From assembly GCA_035555435.1 (NCBI GenBank), contig DATMGN010000043.1, forward strand, positions 1 through 44,004: a DNA stretch of 44,004 nucleotides, written 5' to 3'. Origin of the DNA: 73-13 sp035555435. GTDB taxonomy: Bacteria > Actinomycetota > Actinomycetes > Actinomycetales > Microbacteriaceae. This document shows, piece after piece, positions 28,600 through 37,200 of this stretch. The notes beneath the pieces were generated by a model, which made no database searches, had not been told where the DNA came from, and saw only the letters and a program-made list of their open reading frames with translations. Position 1 is the first letter of the stretch; each line of letters opens with the position of its first letter. The position numbers and the translations under genes are program-made.

Positions 28600-29423
28600 C
28601 GGCGGGGCTCCAGCACTGGAGCGCCGCGGATGCGGCGGACTGGCTCACGCCGCCGCGCGCCGACGACGACAAGTACTCGCGGGGCGTCGCGGGCTTCGCG
28701 ACGGGCTCGACGCGCTACCCAGGGGCCGCCGTCATCGGCGTGGACGCCGCAGTGCATGCCGGTGTCGGCATGGTTCGCTATCTGGGGCCCGCGGATGTGG
28801 GCGCGCTCGTGCTGCAGCGGCGCCCCGAGGCCGTCTTGGAGGACGGTCGTGCGCAGGCCTGGGTCGTCGGCTCCGGGACCGTCGACGGACCCGAGGTGCC
28901 GTTCAGCGCGAGCGAGGGGCCGGCGTTCATCCTCGACGCCGGTGCGATCGGCCGGGTCGTCACGCCGCCCGCGTCGACGATCCTGACCCCGCACGCCGGG
29001 GAGCTCGCCCAGCTGCTCGGCTCGACGCGCGACGACGTGCTCGACGATCCGGTCGCGGCGGCGCGCGAGGCGTCCGAGCGCTCGGGCGCGGTCGTGCTGC
29101 TCAAGGGGGCGACGACCCACGTGGTCGGCGGCGGGCTCGTGCTCGCAGTCCACCACGCGACGCCGTGGCTCGCGACGGCGGGCGCCGGCGATGCGCTCGC
29201 GGGGGTGCTGGGTGCGCTCATCGCGACCCGCGCCGCTCGAGGCCAGCTCGACGCGGCGGCGATCGCCCGGCTCGGCGCGACCGCCGCGTTCGTCCACGGG
29301 ACGGCGGCGCGCATCGCGGCGCAGACCGGATCCGACGGGACGGGCGGCGGGCCGTTCGCGATCCTCGAGCTCGGCGCGGCGCTGCCGGAGGCGATCCGGC
29401 GCCTGCTCGCCGAGGATCGCTGA
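28596..29423 (+). CDS. nnrD: ADP-dependent NAD(P)H-hydrate dehydratase
   Basis: 275 residues of the ribokinase-like CARKD family. Features include KYSRGVAGFATGS at the N-terminus, 'ILTPHAGELAQLLG' and the anion-hole/catalytic loop ATAGAGDALAGVLGALIA. It restores damaged NADH/NADPH hydrates. There is no fused N-terminal epimerase domain (NnrE). It overlaps glgX by 4 bp and is presumably co-translated with it. Only 11 nt separate its end from the converging CNNM gene, and no terminator hairpin is visible there. Confidence 0.9.
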   Translation: MTAGLQHWSAADAADWLTPPRADDDKYSRGVAGFATGSTRYPGAAVIGVDAAVHAGVGMVRYLGPADVGALVLQRRPEAVLEDGRAQAWVVGSGTVDGPEVPFSASEGPAFILDAGAIGRVVTPPASTILTPHAGELAQLLGSTRDDVLDDPVAAAREASERSGAVVLLKGATTHVVGGGLVLAVHHATPWLATAGAGDALAGVLGALIATRAARGQLDAAAIARLGATAAFVHGTAARIAAQTGSDGTGGGPFAILELGAALPEAIRRLLAEDR

Positions 29424-29434
29424 GCCGCCGGGGC

Positions 29435-30475
29435 TCAGTCCCGCTCGGTGATGTCGTCGATCTGACCGACGAGCTCCTCGATGATGTCCTCGAGGAACAG
29501 CACACCGGTCGTGCGCCCCGTCGTGTCGAAGGCCCGCGCGATGTGGGCTCCCTCGCGCCGCATCGTCGCGAGCGCGTCCTCGAGTTCCGTCTCGTCCCAG
29601 ATCGAGGCGAGCCGGCGCACGCGCTTGCCGGGGATCGGTTCCTCGAACTCCCCGTCCTCGAGGTCGATGACGTCCTTGAGGTGGACGTAGCCGCTCGGCT
29701 CGCCCGCCGCGTCGACGAGGATGTAGCGCGAGTAGCCGCGCTTGGACACCGCGGATTCGACGTCGGCGGGCGTCGCGTCCTCGGGCAGCGTGACGAGCCC
29801 CGCCAGCGGCACGGCGACGTCGTCGACCCGCTTCGTCGTGAACTCGAAGGCCGCGCCGAGCGCGCCCGTGCGGTCCTCGAGCACCCCTTCCTTCGTCGAC
29901 TCCTGGACGATCGTCGCGACCTCGTCGAGCGTGAAGACGCTCGCGGCCTCGTTGCGCGGCGTGACGCCGATGAGCCGCACGGCGCCGTTGGCGATGCCGT
30001 TGAGGGCGGCGACGATCGGCCGCAGCACGGTCGCGACCGCGACGAGCGGGGTCGCGAGCGCGAGCACCGCGCGGTCGGGGATCGTGAACGACAGGTTCTT
30101 CGGCACCATCTCGCCGATGACGACGTGGAGGAAGGTCACGATGACGAGCGTGATGGCGAACGCGACGCCGCTGACGACCGCTTCCGACCAGCCGATCGCG
30201 GACAGCGGGATCTCGAGCAGGTGGTGGATCGCGGGCTCGCTCACGAGCAGGATGAGCAGCGAGCAGACGGTGATCCCGAGCTGGCAGGTCGCGAGCATGA
30301 GCGTCGCGTGCTCCATGGCCCACAGCGCGGTCTTGGCGGCGCGTGAGCCGGCCTCGGCCTTCGGCTCGATCTGCGAGCGCTTGGCGGAGATGACCGCGAA
30401 CTCGGCGCCGACGAAGAACGCGTTGACGACGAGCAGCACGACGAGCCAGACGATGCCCCAGAGGTCGGCCATCAC
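29435..30475 (-). CDS. CNNM/CBS-pair membrane protein (second of a tandem pair)
   Basis: 346 residues. An N-terminal DUF21/CNNM membrane domain (about 1-185, with NAFFVGAEFAVISAKRSQIE and VIGEMVPKNLSF) is followed by two CBS motifs (about 205-340, ending GVLFLEDIIEELVGQIDDI). It lacks the CorC/HlyC C-terminal domain found in its upstream neighbour. Family members act in Mg2+ or Co2+ efflux or regulation; the true substrate is unknown. Start GTG at 30475 overlaps the upstream stop by 4 bp (GTGA); the next codon is ATG (30472), which is equally possible. Confidence 0.88.
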   Translation of the reverse strand: MMADLWGIVWLVVLLVVNAFFVGAEFAVISAKRSQIEPKAEAGSRAAKTALWAMEHATLMLATCQLGITVCSLLILLVSEPAIHHLLEIPLSAIGWSEAVVSGVAFAITLVIVTFLHVVIGEMVPKNLSFTIPDRAVLALATPLVAVATVLRPIVAALNGIANGAVRLIGVTPRNEAASVFTLDEVATIVQESTKEGVLEDRTGALGAAFEFTTKRVDDVAVPLAGLVTLPEDATPADVESAVSKRGYSRYILVDAAGEPSGYVHLKDVIDLEDGEFEEPIPGKRVRRLASIWDETELEDALATMRREGAHIARAFDTTGRTTGVLFLEDIIEELVGQIDDITERD

Positions 30476-31776
30476 GCATCGCCTCCCGGCCCGGGGGTGT
30501 AGCGGACGCGATCGACGCGCCGGCCGTCGAGTCGCACGACACGGAACGCGCCCTGCGGGGTCGTGACCTCGTCGCCGACGACGGGGATGCGCCCGAGCTC
30601 GGACATCAGCCAGCCGCCGACGGTCTCGTAGGGGCCGTCCTCGGGGATCGTGACGCCGACGAGCTCGAGCGCTTCGTCGGGGCGCAGCATCCCGGGGAAG
30701 AGCACGCCGCCGCGGGAGCGCACGACGCCCGCGCGACTGCGGTCGTGCTCGTCGGAGACCTCGCCGACGAGCTCCTCGACGAGGTCTTCGAGCGTCGCGA
30801 TGCCCGCGGTGCCGCCGTACTCGTCGACGACGACGGCCATCTGGTAGCCCTCGGCCCGCAGCTGCCCGAGCAGGCGGTCGAGCCGCATCGTCTCCGGGAC
30901 CCGGTGCGCGCTCGTCGCGATGGCGGCCACGGGGACCTCGCGACGGCGTTCTCTCGGCACGGACACGGCCTGCTTGACGTGGACGACGCCGACGATCTCA
31001 TCGGGCGAGCCGTCCTCGACGGGGAAGCGCGAGTAGCCGGTGCGGCGCGCGAGCGCGATGACGTCCTCCGCGGTGTCGGTGCGGTCGATCGTCTCCAGGC
31101 GAGGCCGGGGCGTCATGACATCCGCCGCGGTGTGCTCGCTGAAGCGCAGCGTGCGGGTCAGCAGTGTCGCCGTGTCCTTCTCGAGCCCGCCCTCGCTCGC
31201 CGAGCGGCGCACGAGCGACACGAGCTCCTCGGCGGTGCGGGCGCTGGAGAGCTCCTCCTTCTGCTCGATGCCGAACAGGCGCAGGATGGCGCCGGCGGTC
31301 GCGTTGAGCAGCCAGACGACGGGGCGGAACACGGTCGTGAAGATGACCTGGAACGGCATGGCGACGCGCGCGGTCTGGAGCGCGACGGCGAGCGCGAGGT
31401 TCTTGGGGATGAGCTCGCCGATGATCATCGAGAGCATCGTCGCGATGACGAGCGCGATGACGGAGGCGATGGGCCGGACGGCGCCCTCGGCGACGCCCCA
31501 GCCGGCGAGCAGCGGGCCGATCCAGGCCGAGAGCGCGGGCTCGAGCGTGAAGCCGGCGAGGAGGGTCGTGAGGGTGATGCCGAGCTGGGCGCTCGACAGG
31601 TGGGTGCTCGTCTCGGGCAGCGCGCGGATGATCCAGCCGAGCCCCCGCTCGCCTCGCGCGCGACGCGCCTCGAGCTCGGCGCGACCGAGGCTGACGAGCG
31701 AGAACTCGCTCGCGACGAAGAAGCCCGTGCCGACCGTGAGGACGACGCCGATGGTGAACAGCAGCCACTCAGGCAT
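30472..31776 (-). CDS. CNNM/CBS/CorC-domain membrane protein (hemolysin C-like)
   Basis: 434 residues. DUF21/CNNM domain (about 1-190, with TGFFVASEFSLVSLGRAELE and IIGELIPKNLAL), CBS pair (about 215-335, with VVVDEYGGTAGIATLEDLVEELVGE) and a C-terminal transporter-associated CorC_HlyC domain (about 350-430). It forms a two-gene operon with the next gene, probably acting as a heteromeric pair in divalent-cation transport. A TACAAT -10 box (31839-31834) gives a leader of about 50 nt. Upstream lies the island that appears to have been inserted at the guaB1 3' end. Confidence 0.9.
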   Translation of the reverse strand: MPEWLLFTIGVVLTVGTGFFVASEFSLVSLGRAELEARRARGERGLGWIIRALPETSTHLSSAQLGITLTTLLAGFTLEPALSAWIGPLLAGWGVAEGAVRPIASVIALVIATMLSMIIGELIPKNLALAVALQTARVAMPFQVIFTTVFRPVVWLLNATAGAILRLFGIEQKEELSSARTAEELVSLVRRSASEGGLEKDTATLLTRTLRFSEHTAADVMTPRPRLETIDRTDTAEDVIALARRTGYSRFPVEDGSPDEIVGVVHVKQAVSVPRERRREVPVAAIATSAHRVPETMRLDRLLGQLRAEGYQMAVVVDEYGGTAGIATLEDLVEELVGEVSDEHDRSRAGVVRSRGGVLFPGMLRPDEALELVGVTIPEDGPYETVGGWLMSELGRIPVVGDEVTTPQGAFRVVRLDGRRVDRVRYTPGPGGDA

Positions 31777-31833
31777 GGCGGGCTGCCACGCGCGAGCGGC
31801 TGGGACTATGGCCGGGGTCGTCCATCGCGTCCG

Positions 31834-31839
31834 ATTGTA
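31834..31839 (-). promoter_or_regulatory. -10 box of the CNNM operon
   Basis: TACAAT on the minus strand, about 58 nt upstream of the 31776 start. No consensus -35 box is visible; the region upstream is the former guaB1 3' end, so the promoter probably predates the insertion. Confidence 0.45.
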
Positions 31840-31863
31840 GCGAAGCGAGGCCTGCTACCAGCT

Positions 31864-31882
31864 GACCGGCAGCGCCTTGCCC
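31864..31882. repeat. attL/attR-like direct repeat, distal copy
   Basis: GACCGGCAGCGCCTTGCCC matches 18 of 19 bases of the guaB1 3' end at 32633-32651, 769 bp away and in the same orientation. Read on the minus strand it gives GKALPVSW then stop (31855-31857), which looks like the tail of guaB1 before insertion. Together the two copies bracket a lower-GC segment. Confidence 0.75.
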
Positions 31883-31954
31883 CGCAGCAACACGCCGTAC
31901 GGCATTTGACCGAGTCCCGCGTGCGTCCGTAGAGTGCCGGGGAGATATGAGAGT

Positions 31955-31986
31955 GGCCCGGCAGTCCTGGCAGGGACCACCGGGCC
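31955..31986. terminator. Hairpin inside the island
   Basis: GGCCCGG (31955-31961) pairs with CCGGGCC (31980-31986); after a symmetric CA/CA internal loop, GTCC pairs with GGAC around a 6-nt loop. It follows the small ORFs on the minus strand and may terminate their transcript. There is no T-run. Confidence 0.55.
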
Positions 31987-32007
31987 TGGTGTCTCGTGAA
32001 GGGTTCC

Positions 32008-32085
32008 TTACTTCCTCTTCGAGATGATCGCTGCGCTAGGACGAGCTGTTGCACGTCGTAGCGCGGCGACCTCGTAGCACATCAT
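32008..32085 (-). CDS. Possible 25-residue ORF
   Basis: Starts MMCYEVAALRRATARPSAA ten bases after the stop of the 37-residue gene and ends before the hairpin at 31955-31986. It has no good ribosome binding site and resembles nothing I recognise. It could be translated by coupling, or be chance. Listed because of its position. Confidence 0.2.
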   Translation of the reverse strand: MMCYEVAALRRATARPSAAIISKRK

Positions 32086-32095
32086 GAGCGTCCGG

Positions 32096-32209
32096 CTACT
32101 TGCCCGGGACCCACTCCCGCACCGTCGTGGAAGGGTGCGCATCTGCGTACGCCTTCGTCACGATCTGACCCGTTCGGGCATCGCGGTAGATGTAGTGGCC
32201 ACTAACCAT
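32096..32209 (-). CDS. 37-residue protein of unknown function
   Basis: Begins MVSGHYIYRDARTGQIVTKA and ends TTVREWVPGK. A perfect AGGAGG (32220-32215) stands 5 nt before the ATG, one of the strongest ribosome binding sites in the window. The pattern 'YRDA-TG--VTK-YA--HP-TTV' recalls short conserved proteins I associate with actinobacterial genomes and phages, whose function is unknown to me; this is recollection, not a search. It lies inside the putative integrated segment, so it is probably element cargo. Confidence 0.65.
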   Translation of the reverse strand: MVSGHYIYRDARTGQIVTKAYADAHPSTTVREWVPGK

Positions 32210-32626
32210 CTGAACCTCCTCTCGTGGCCGTAGTACCCGCCCTTGCAAGTCCGCTCGGGCGACCCCTCATCACCGATCTACGAAAAGCTGAAAGGGGCTC
32301 ATCAATACTACATCTGGGGTCAGAAGTCACTCAGAGGCACTAGATGCTGTGGTTGTGAGTAACTCAACTCAGAACTACACAGGTGTCATTTATGCTCCGA
32401 ACCGCAGCGCCCTCATCAGCAATTTTTGTGCCGCACTCACCGACATAGATGAAAGTAGCTGTGGAGAAGATGTCGAAACGACTCTTCGGATCGCGTGTCG
32501 GTCGGCGTGTCACATCTCAGCGGTCTACTTATGAGGTGTATCGCATGGACGCCATATCAGCCCCTTCAACAAACGTGGCTACAGCGTCGAACTACGACAA
32601 GCGTCTAATCGCCAGCATGTTCCCAT

Positions 32627-34063
32627 TTAAAAGACCGGCAGCGCTTTGCCCTCCTCGTAGCCCGCGGCCGACTGGATGCCGACGACGGCCCGGTCGTGAA
32701 ACGCCGGCAGGTCGCGCGCGCCCGCGTACGTCATCGAGCTGCGCACGCCCGAGACGATCATGTCGATGAGGTCCTCGACGGACGGACGCAGCGGGTCGAG
32801 GTAGATGGTGGACGACGAGATCCCTTCGGCGAAGAGCTGCTTGCGGGCGAGCTCGTAGGGATCGATGCGGCGGAAGCGCTCGTTGACCGCCTTCGCGGAG
32901 GCCATCCCCCACGACTCCTTGTACGCCCGACCCTGGGCGTCGCGCGCGATCGCCCCCGGCGCCTCGACGGTCCCCGCGAACCAGGAGCCGATCATGACGG
33001 ACTGCGCGCCCGCGGCGAGCGCGAGCGCGACATCGCGCGGATAGCGCACCCCGCCGTCGGCCCACACGTGCGCGCCGAGCTCGCGCGCCGCCTCGGCCGC
33101 ATCGAGCACCGCGGAGAACTGCGGGCGACCGACCGCCGTCATCATCCGCGTCGTGCACATCGCACCGGGACCGACGCCGACCTTGAGGATCGTCGCACCG
33201 GCGTTCACCAGATCGCGCACGCCCGCCTTCGTCACGACGTTGCCCGCGACGATCGGCACGCCGAGCCCGAGCGCCGCGACGGTCTCGACTGCCCGGATCG
33301 TGCCCATCTGGTGTCCGTGCGCCGTGTCGACGACGAGCACGTCGGCGCCGCCCTCGACGATCGCACGCGCCTTCGCGCCGACATCGCCGTTGATCCCGAT
33401 CGCCGCCGCGACCGCGAGCCGGCCGCGTGCGTCGAGCGCCGGCGCGTACAGGGTCGAGCGCAGGGCGCCGCGGCGCGATATCGTCCCGACGAGATGCCCG
33501 TTGTGCACGACGGGGGCGAACTGGAGCTGCGCCTGCGCCATCAGGTCGAACGCCGCCCGCGCATCGCGGACCTCGTCGAGGTCGACGCTCGGCAGCGCAG
33601 GCTGGAGGAAGTCGGCGAGCGGCGCCTCCGGCAGCGCGTCCTGCAGGCGCTGCGCGTCGACGACGCCCATCGGCGCGCCGTGCGCATCCACGACGGCGAT
33701 CCCGTAGCCCGCTGCGGCCGGAACGAGCGCGAGCGCGTCGGCGACCGTGCGGTCGGCGCCCAGCTCGATCGCGGTGTCGAACGCGATGGGCTGCGCCTTG
33801 ATCCAGTGCAGCGCCTCGTCGAGGTCTTGCAGCGGCAGGTCCTGCGGCAGGACGCCGAGACCGCCGCGCCGCGCGATCGCCGCGGCGAGCCGCGGCCCCG
33901 TCACCGAGTTCATGTTGGAGCTGACGAGCGGGATCGTCGCCGGGGTCCCGTCGCCCGGCGCGAGATTCGCGTCGAAGCGGCTCGCGACGGTGCTCCGCGA
34001 GGGGGCGAGGAACACGTCGCTGTAGGTCAGGTCGTGCGCCGGCTTCCCCTGAAGGAACTTCAT
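32627..34063 (-). CDS. guaB1: GuaB1-family IMP dehydrogenase-related protein (probable GMP reductase)
   Basis: 478 residues, IMPDH/GMPR barrel. The catalytic cysteine lies in GVGPGAMCTTRMMTAVG (about 302), a CBS pair occupies about 95-215 and the phosphate-binding loop is WADGGVRYPRDV. The actinobacterial GuaB1 group has been reported to act as GMP reductase in mycobacteria, which fits here. TACCCT (34075-34070) lies 6 nt before the ATG, suggesting a leaderless mRNA. Its last residues (GKALPVF) seem to come from an inserted element; the likely original end GKALPVSW survives 769 bp away. Confidence 0.9.
   Translation of the reverse strand: MKFLQGKPAHDLTYSDVFLAPSRSTVASRFDANLAPGDGTPATIPLVSSNMNSVTGPRLAAAIARRGGLGVLPQDLPLQDLDEALHWIKAQPIAFDTAIELGADRTVADALALVPAAAGYGIAVVDAHGAPMGVVDAQRLQDALPEAPLADFLQPALPSVDLDEVRDARAAFDLMAQAQLQFAPVVHNGHLVGTISRRGALRSTLYAPALDARGRLAVAAAIGINGDVGAKARAIVEGGADVLVVDTAHGHQMGTIRAVETVAALGLGVPIVAGNVVTKAGVRDLVNAGATILKVGVGPGAMCTTRMMTAVGRPQFSAVLDAAEAARELGAHVWADGGVRYPRDVALALAAGAQSVMIGSWFAGTVEAPGAIARDAQGRAYKESWGMASAKAVNERFRRIDPYELARKQLFAEGISSSTIYLDPLRPSVEDLIDMIVSGVRSSMTYAGARDLPAFHDRAVVGIQSAAGYEEGKALPVF
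32633..32651. repeat. attL/attR-like direct repeat, guaB1 copy
   Basis: GACCGGCAGCGCTTTGCCC covers the last six codons of guaB1 before its final Phe and stop. It differs from the distal copy (31864-31882) at one base. GC content falls sharply just outside it, on the 32632 side. Confidence 0.75.
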
Positions 34064-34207
34064 GACGCCAGGGTAATCGCGTCGCTGCGGGATGCACCCG
34101 ACGCTCAGCCGAGGCCTCGGCGCGAGGGCTAGGATTGAAAGCGGTATGCCCGGGGAACCGGGCTGACAGATATCCGGAAACCACGCCCGAAGGCAGGCTG
34201 ACCGCCC

Positions 34208-37200
34208 GTGTCGAACCCCAACCCTCCCGTGACCGAGAACTCGGGCGACCAGAGCGCCGACGATCTCATCATCGCCCAGATGCAGTCGCAGCTCGCCGAG
34301 CAGGCGCGCGCGGGCCAGGTCGAGGTCGCCGACGCCGCGGAGCTCGCGGCGCTCGACGCCGCGTTCGCGGAGCTCGCGACCGAGGGTGCGACGCATGTCG
34401 GTGCGGACAATGCGGCGGCGGCCCCGACCGCGCCGGGCTACGCCGCATCCGGCGCCTCGGCGACGACGCCGAACCCCCACCCCACGCCGGCCGCCCCGAG
34501 CGACCCGCCGGCGACCACCGGCCAGATCGCCGCGCGCACGACCGCACGGCCGCCGCAGGCCGCCCCGGTCCCCGCCGACGCGCCCACGACACCCGTCGCG
34601 CGCCCCGCCGAGCCCGCGCCCGCCGACGAGCCGAAGGTGCAGATCCTCAAGGGCATCGCCCGCTCGGTCGCGACCAACATGGACGCCTCGCTCACGGTCC
34701 CCACCGCGACGAGCGTGCGCACCGTGCCCGCCAAGCTGATGATCGACAACCGGATCGTCATCAACAACCACCTCGGCCGCACCCGGGGCGGCAAGGTCTC
34801 CTTCACGCACCTCATCGCCTGGGCGATGATCCGCGCGCTCAAGGAGTTCCCGAGCCAGAACGTCTACTACGACGAGGTCGACGGCAAGCCCGCCGTCGTG
34901 ACCCCCGCGCACATCAACCTCGGCATCGCGATCGACCTCCCCAAGCCCGACGGCACCCGCATGCTCGTCGTCCCCGGCATCAAGCGCGCCGAGACGATGG
35001 GCTTCGGCGAGTTCGTCGCCGCCTACGAGGACGTCGTGCGCCGCGCGCGCGCCGGCGAGCTGACCGCCGACGACTACGCGGGCAACACGATCTCGCTCAC
35101 CAACCCCGGCGGCATCGGCACCGTCCACTCCGTCCCGCGGCTCATGCGCGGCGCCGGCTGCATCATCGGTGCCGGCGCGCTGGAGTACCCCGCAGAGTTC
35201 CAGGGCGCGAGCGAGCGGACGCTGTCGGACCTCGGCATCGGCAAGACCATCACGCTGACCTCGACGTACGACCACCGCGTCATCCAGGGCGCCGGCAGTG
35301 GCGAGTACCTGAAGAAGGTGCACGAGCTGCTCATCGGGCAGCGCGGCTTCTACGCCGACATCTTCGCGGCGCTGCGCATCCCCTACGAGCCCATCCACTG
35401 GGCCGAGGACGTCTCCGTCGACGAGGCGGTCCAGGTCGACAAGGCCTCGCGCGTCCAGCAGCTCATCAACGCGTTCCGGGTCCGCGGCCACCTGATGGCC
35501 GACATCGACCCCCTCGAGTACGTCCAGCGCACCCACCCGGACCTCGAGCTCGCGAACCACGGCCTGACGTTCTGGGACCTCGACCGCGAGTTCGTGACCG
35601 GTGGCTTCGGCGGGCGGCGCAGCGCCAAGCTGCGCGACATCCTCGGCATCCTGCGCGACTCCTACTGCCGCACCGTCGGCGTCGAGTACATGTTCATCGC
35701 CGACCCCGAGCAGCGCCGATGGTTCCAGGAGAAGCTCGAGGTCAAGTACGAGAAGCCGACGCACGCGGAGCAGATGCGCATCCTCGGCAAGCTCAACGAG
35801 GCCGAGGCATTCGAGACGTTCCTCCAGACCAAGTTCGTCGGCCAGAAGCGCTTCAGCCTCGAGGGCGGCGAGTCGACCATCGCACTGCTGGACGAGCTCC
35901 TGCAGCGCGCCGCGCACAGCGACGAGGTCGACGAGGTCGCGATCGGCATGGCCCACCGCGGCCGGCTCAACGTCCTGACGAACATCGCAGGCAAGACCTA
36001 CGCGCAGATCTTCCGCGAGTTCGAGGGCGACTTCGGCCAGACCGGCGGCTCGGGCGACGTCAAGTACCACCTCGGCACGGAGGGCGTCTTCGAGTCGCCC
36101 GACGGCGCCAGGGTCCCCGTCTACGTCGCCGCGAACCCGAGCCACCTCGAGGTCGTCAACGCGGTCCTCGAGGGCATCACGCGCGCGAAGCAGGACCGGC
36201 TGCCGATCGCGACGTTCACGACGGTGCCGGTGCTGATCCACGGCGACGCCGCGCTCGCCGGTCAGGGCATCAACGTGGAGCTGCTGCAGATGTCGCAGCT
36301 GCGCGCCTACCGCACGGGCGGCACGATCCACATCAACATCAACAACCAGGTCGGCTTCACGACCCCCGTCGACGAGGCGCGCACGAGCACGTACTCGACC
36401 GACGTCGCGAAGACGATCCAGGCGCCCATCTTCCACGTCAACGGGGATGACCCCGAGGCGGTCGTGCGCGTCGCGCGACTCGCCTTCGAGTACCGCCAGC
36501 GCTTCCACCGCGACGTCTTCATCGACCTCGTGTGCTACCGCCGGCGCGGTCACAACGAGGGCGACGACCCGAGCATGACGCAGCCGCTCATGTACTCGCT
36601 CATCGAGGCGAAGCGCTCCACCCGCAAGCTCTACACCGAGGCGCTCGTCGGCCGAGGCGACATCACGCAGGAGGAGCACGACCAGGCGGCGCGCGACTTC
36701 CAGGACCGCCTCGAGCGCGCCTTCGCGGAGACGCACGCGGCGCAGACGAGCCCCATTCCGATCATCCACCCGACCGCGGAGGAGCCCTCCCCCGCGGTGC
36801 CGTTCGTGACGGAGGCGATGATCCAGGCGGTCGGCGACGCGCACGCGAACGCGCCCGAGGGCTTCCACGTCCACAACAAGCTGGCGCAGAACGTCATCGG
36901 CCGGCGCGTGGAGATGAGCCGGTCGGGCGGAATCGACTGGGGCTTCGGCGAGCTGCTCGCCTTCGGCTCGCTGCTCTTGGAGGGCCGGGCGGTGCGCCTC
37001 GTCGGCCAGGACTCGCGACGCGGCACCTTCGCTCAGCGTCACGCCGTGTTCTTCGACCAGACGAACGGCCAGGAGTGGCTGCCGCTCGTCAACCTCGCCG
37101 AGACGCAGGGCCGCTTCTACGTCTATGACTCGCTCCTGTCGGAGTACGCGGCGATGGCCTACGAGTACGGCTACTCGGTCGAGCGCGAGGACGCGCTCGT

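Larger units (their letters stand above)
31864..32651. mobile_element. Probable remnant of an element integrated at the guaB1 3' end
   Basis: About 790 bp bounded by the two 19-bp repeats. The right half is far lower in GC than the rest of the window (for example 26 G+C in the 60 bases from 32341). No integrase, transposase or resolvase is left. It contains a 37-codon gene with a strong ribosome binding site, a possible 25-codon ORF and a hairpin (31955-31986). In 32230-32626 I see only short ORFs of no recognisable kind. Site-specific integration at a gene 3' end that rebuilds the gene with element-derived sequence is a known behaviour of tyrosine integrases; its use here is inferred. Confidence 0.6.

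Noticed and set aside
32349..32534. 61-codon plus-strand ORF in the island
   Set aside because: No ribosome binding site, no recognisable pattern, and an overlapping ORF in another frame is equally open.
32449..32769. 106-codon plus-strand ORF reaching into guaB1
   Set aside because: Its second half is the Arg/Pro-rich shadow of guaB1; the first half alone shows no family features.
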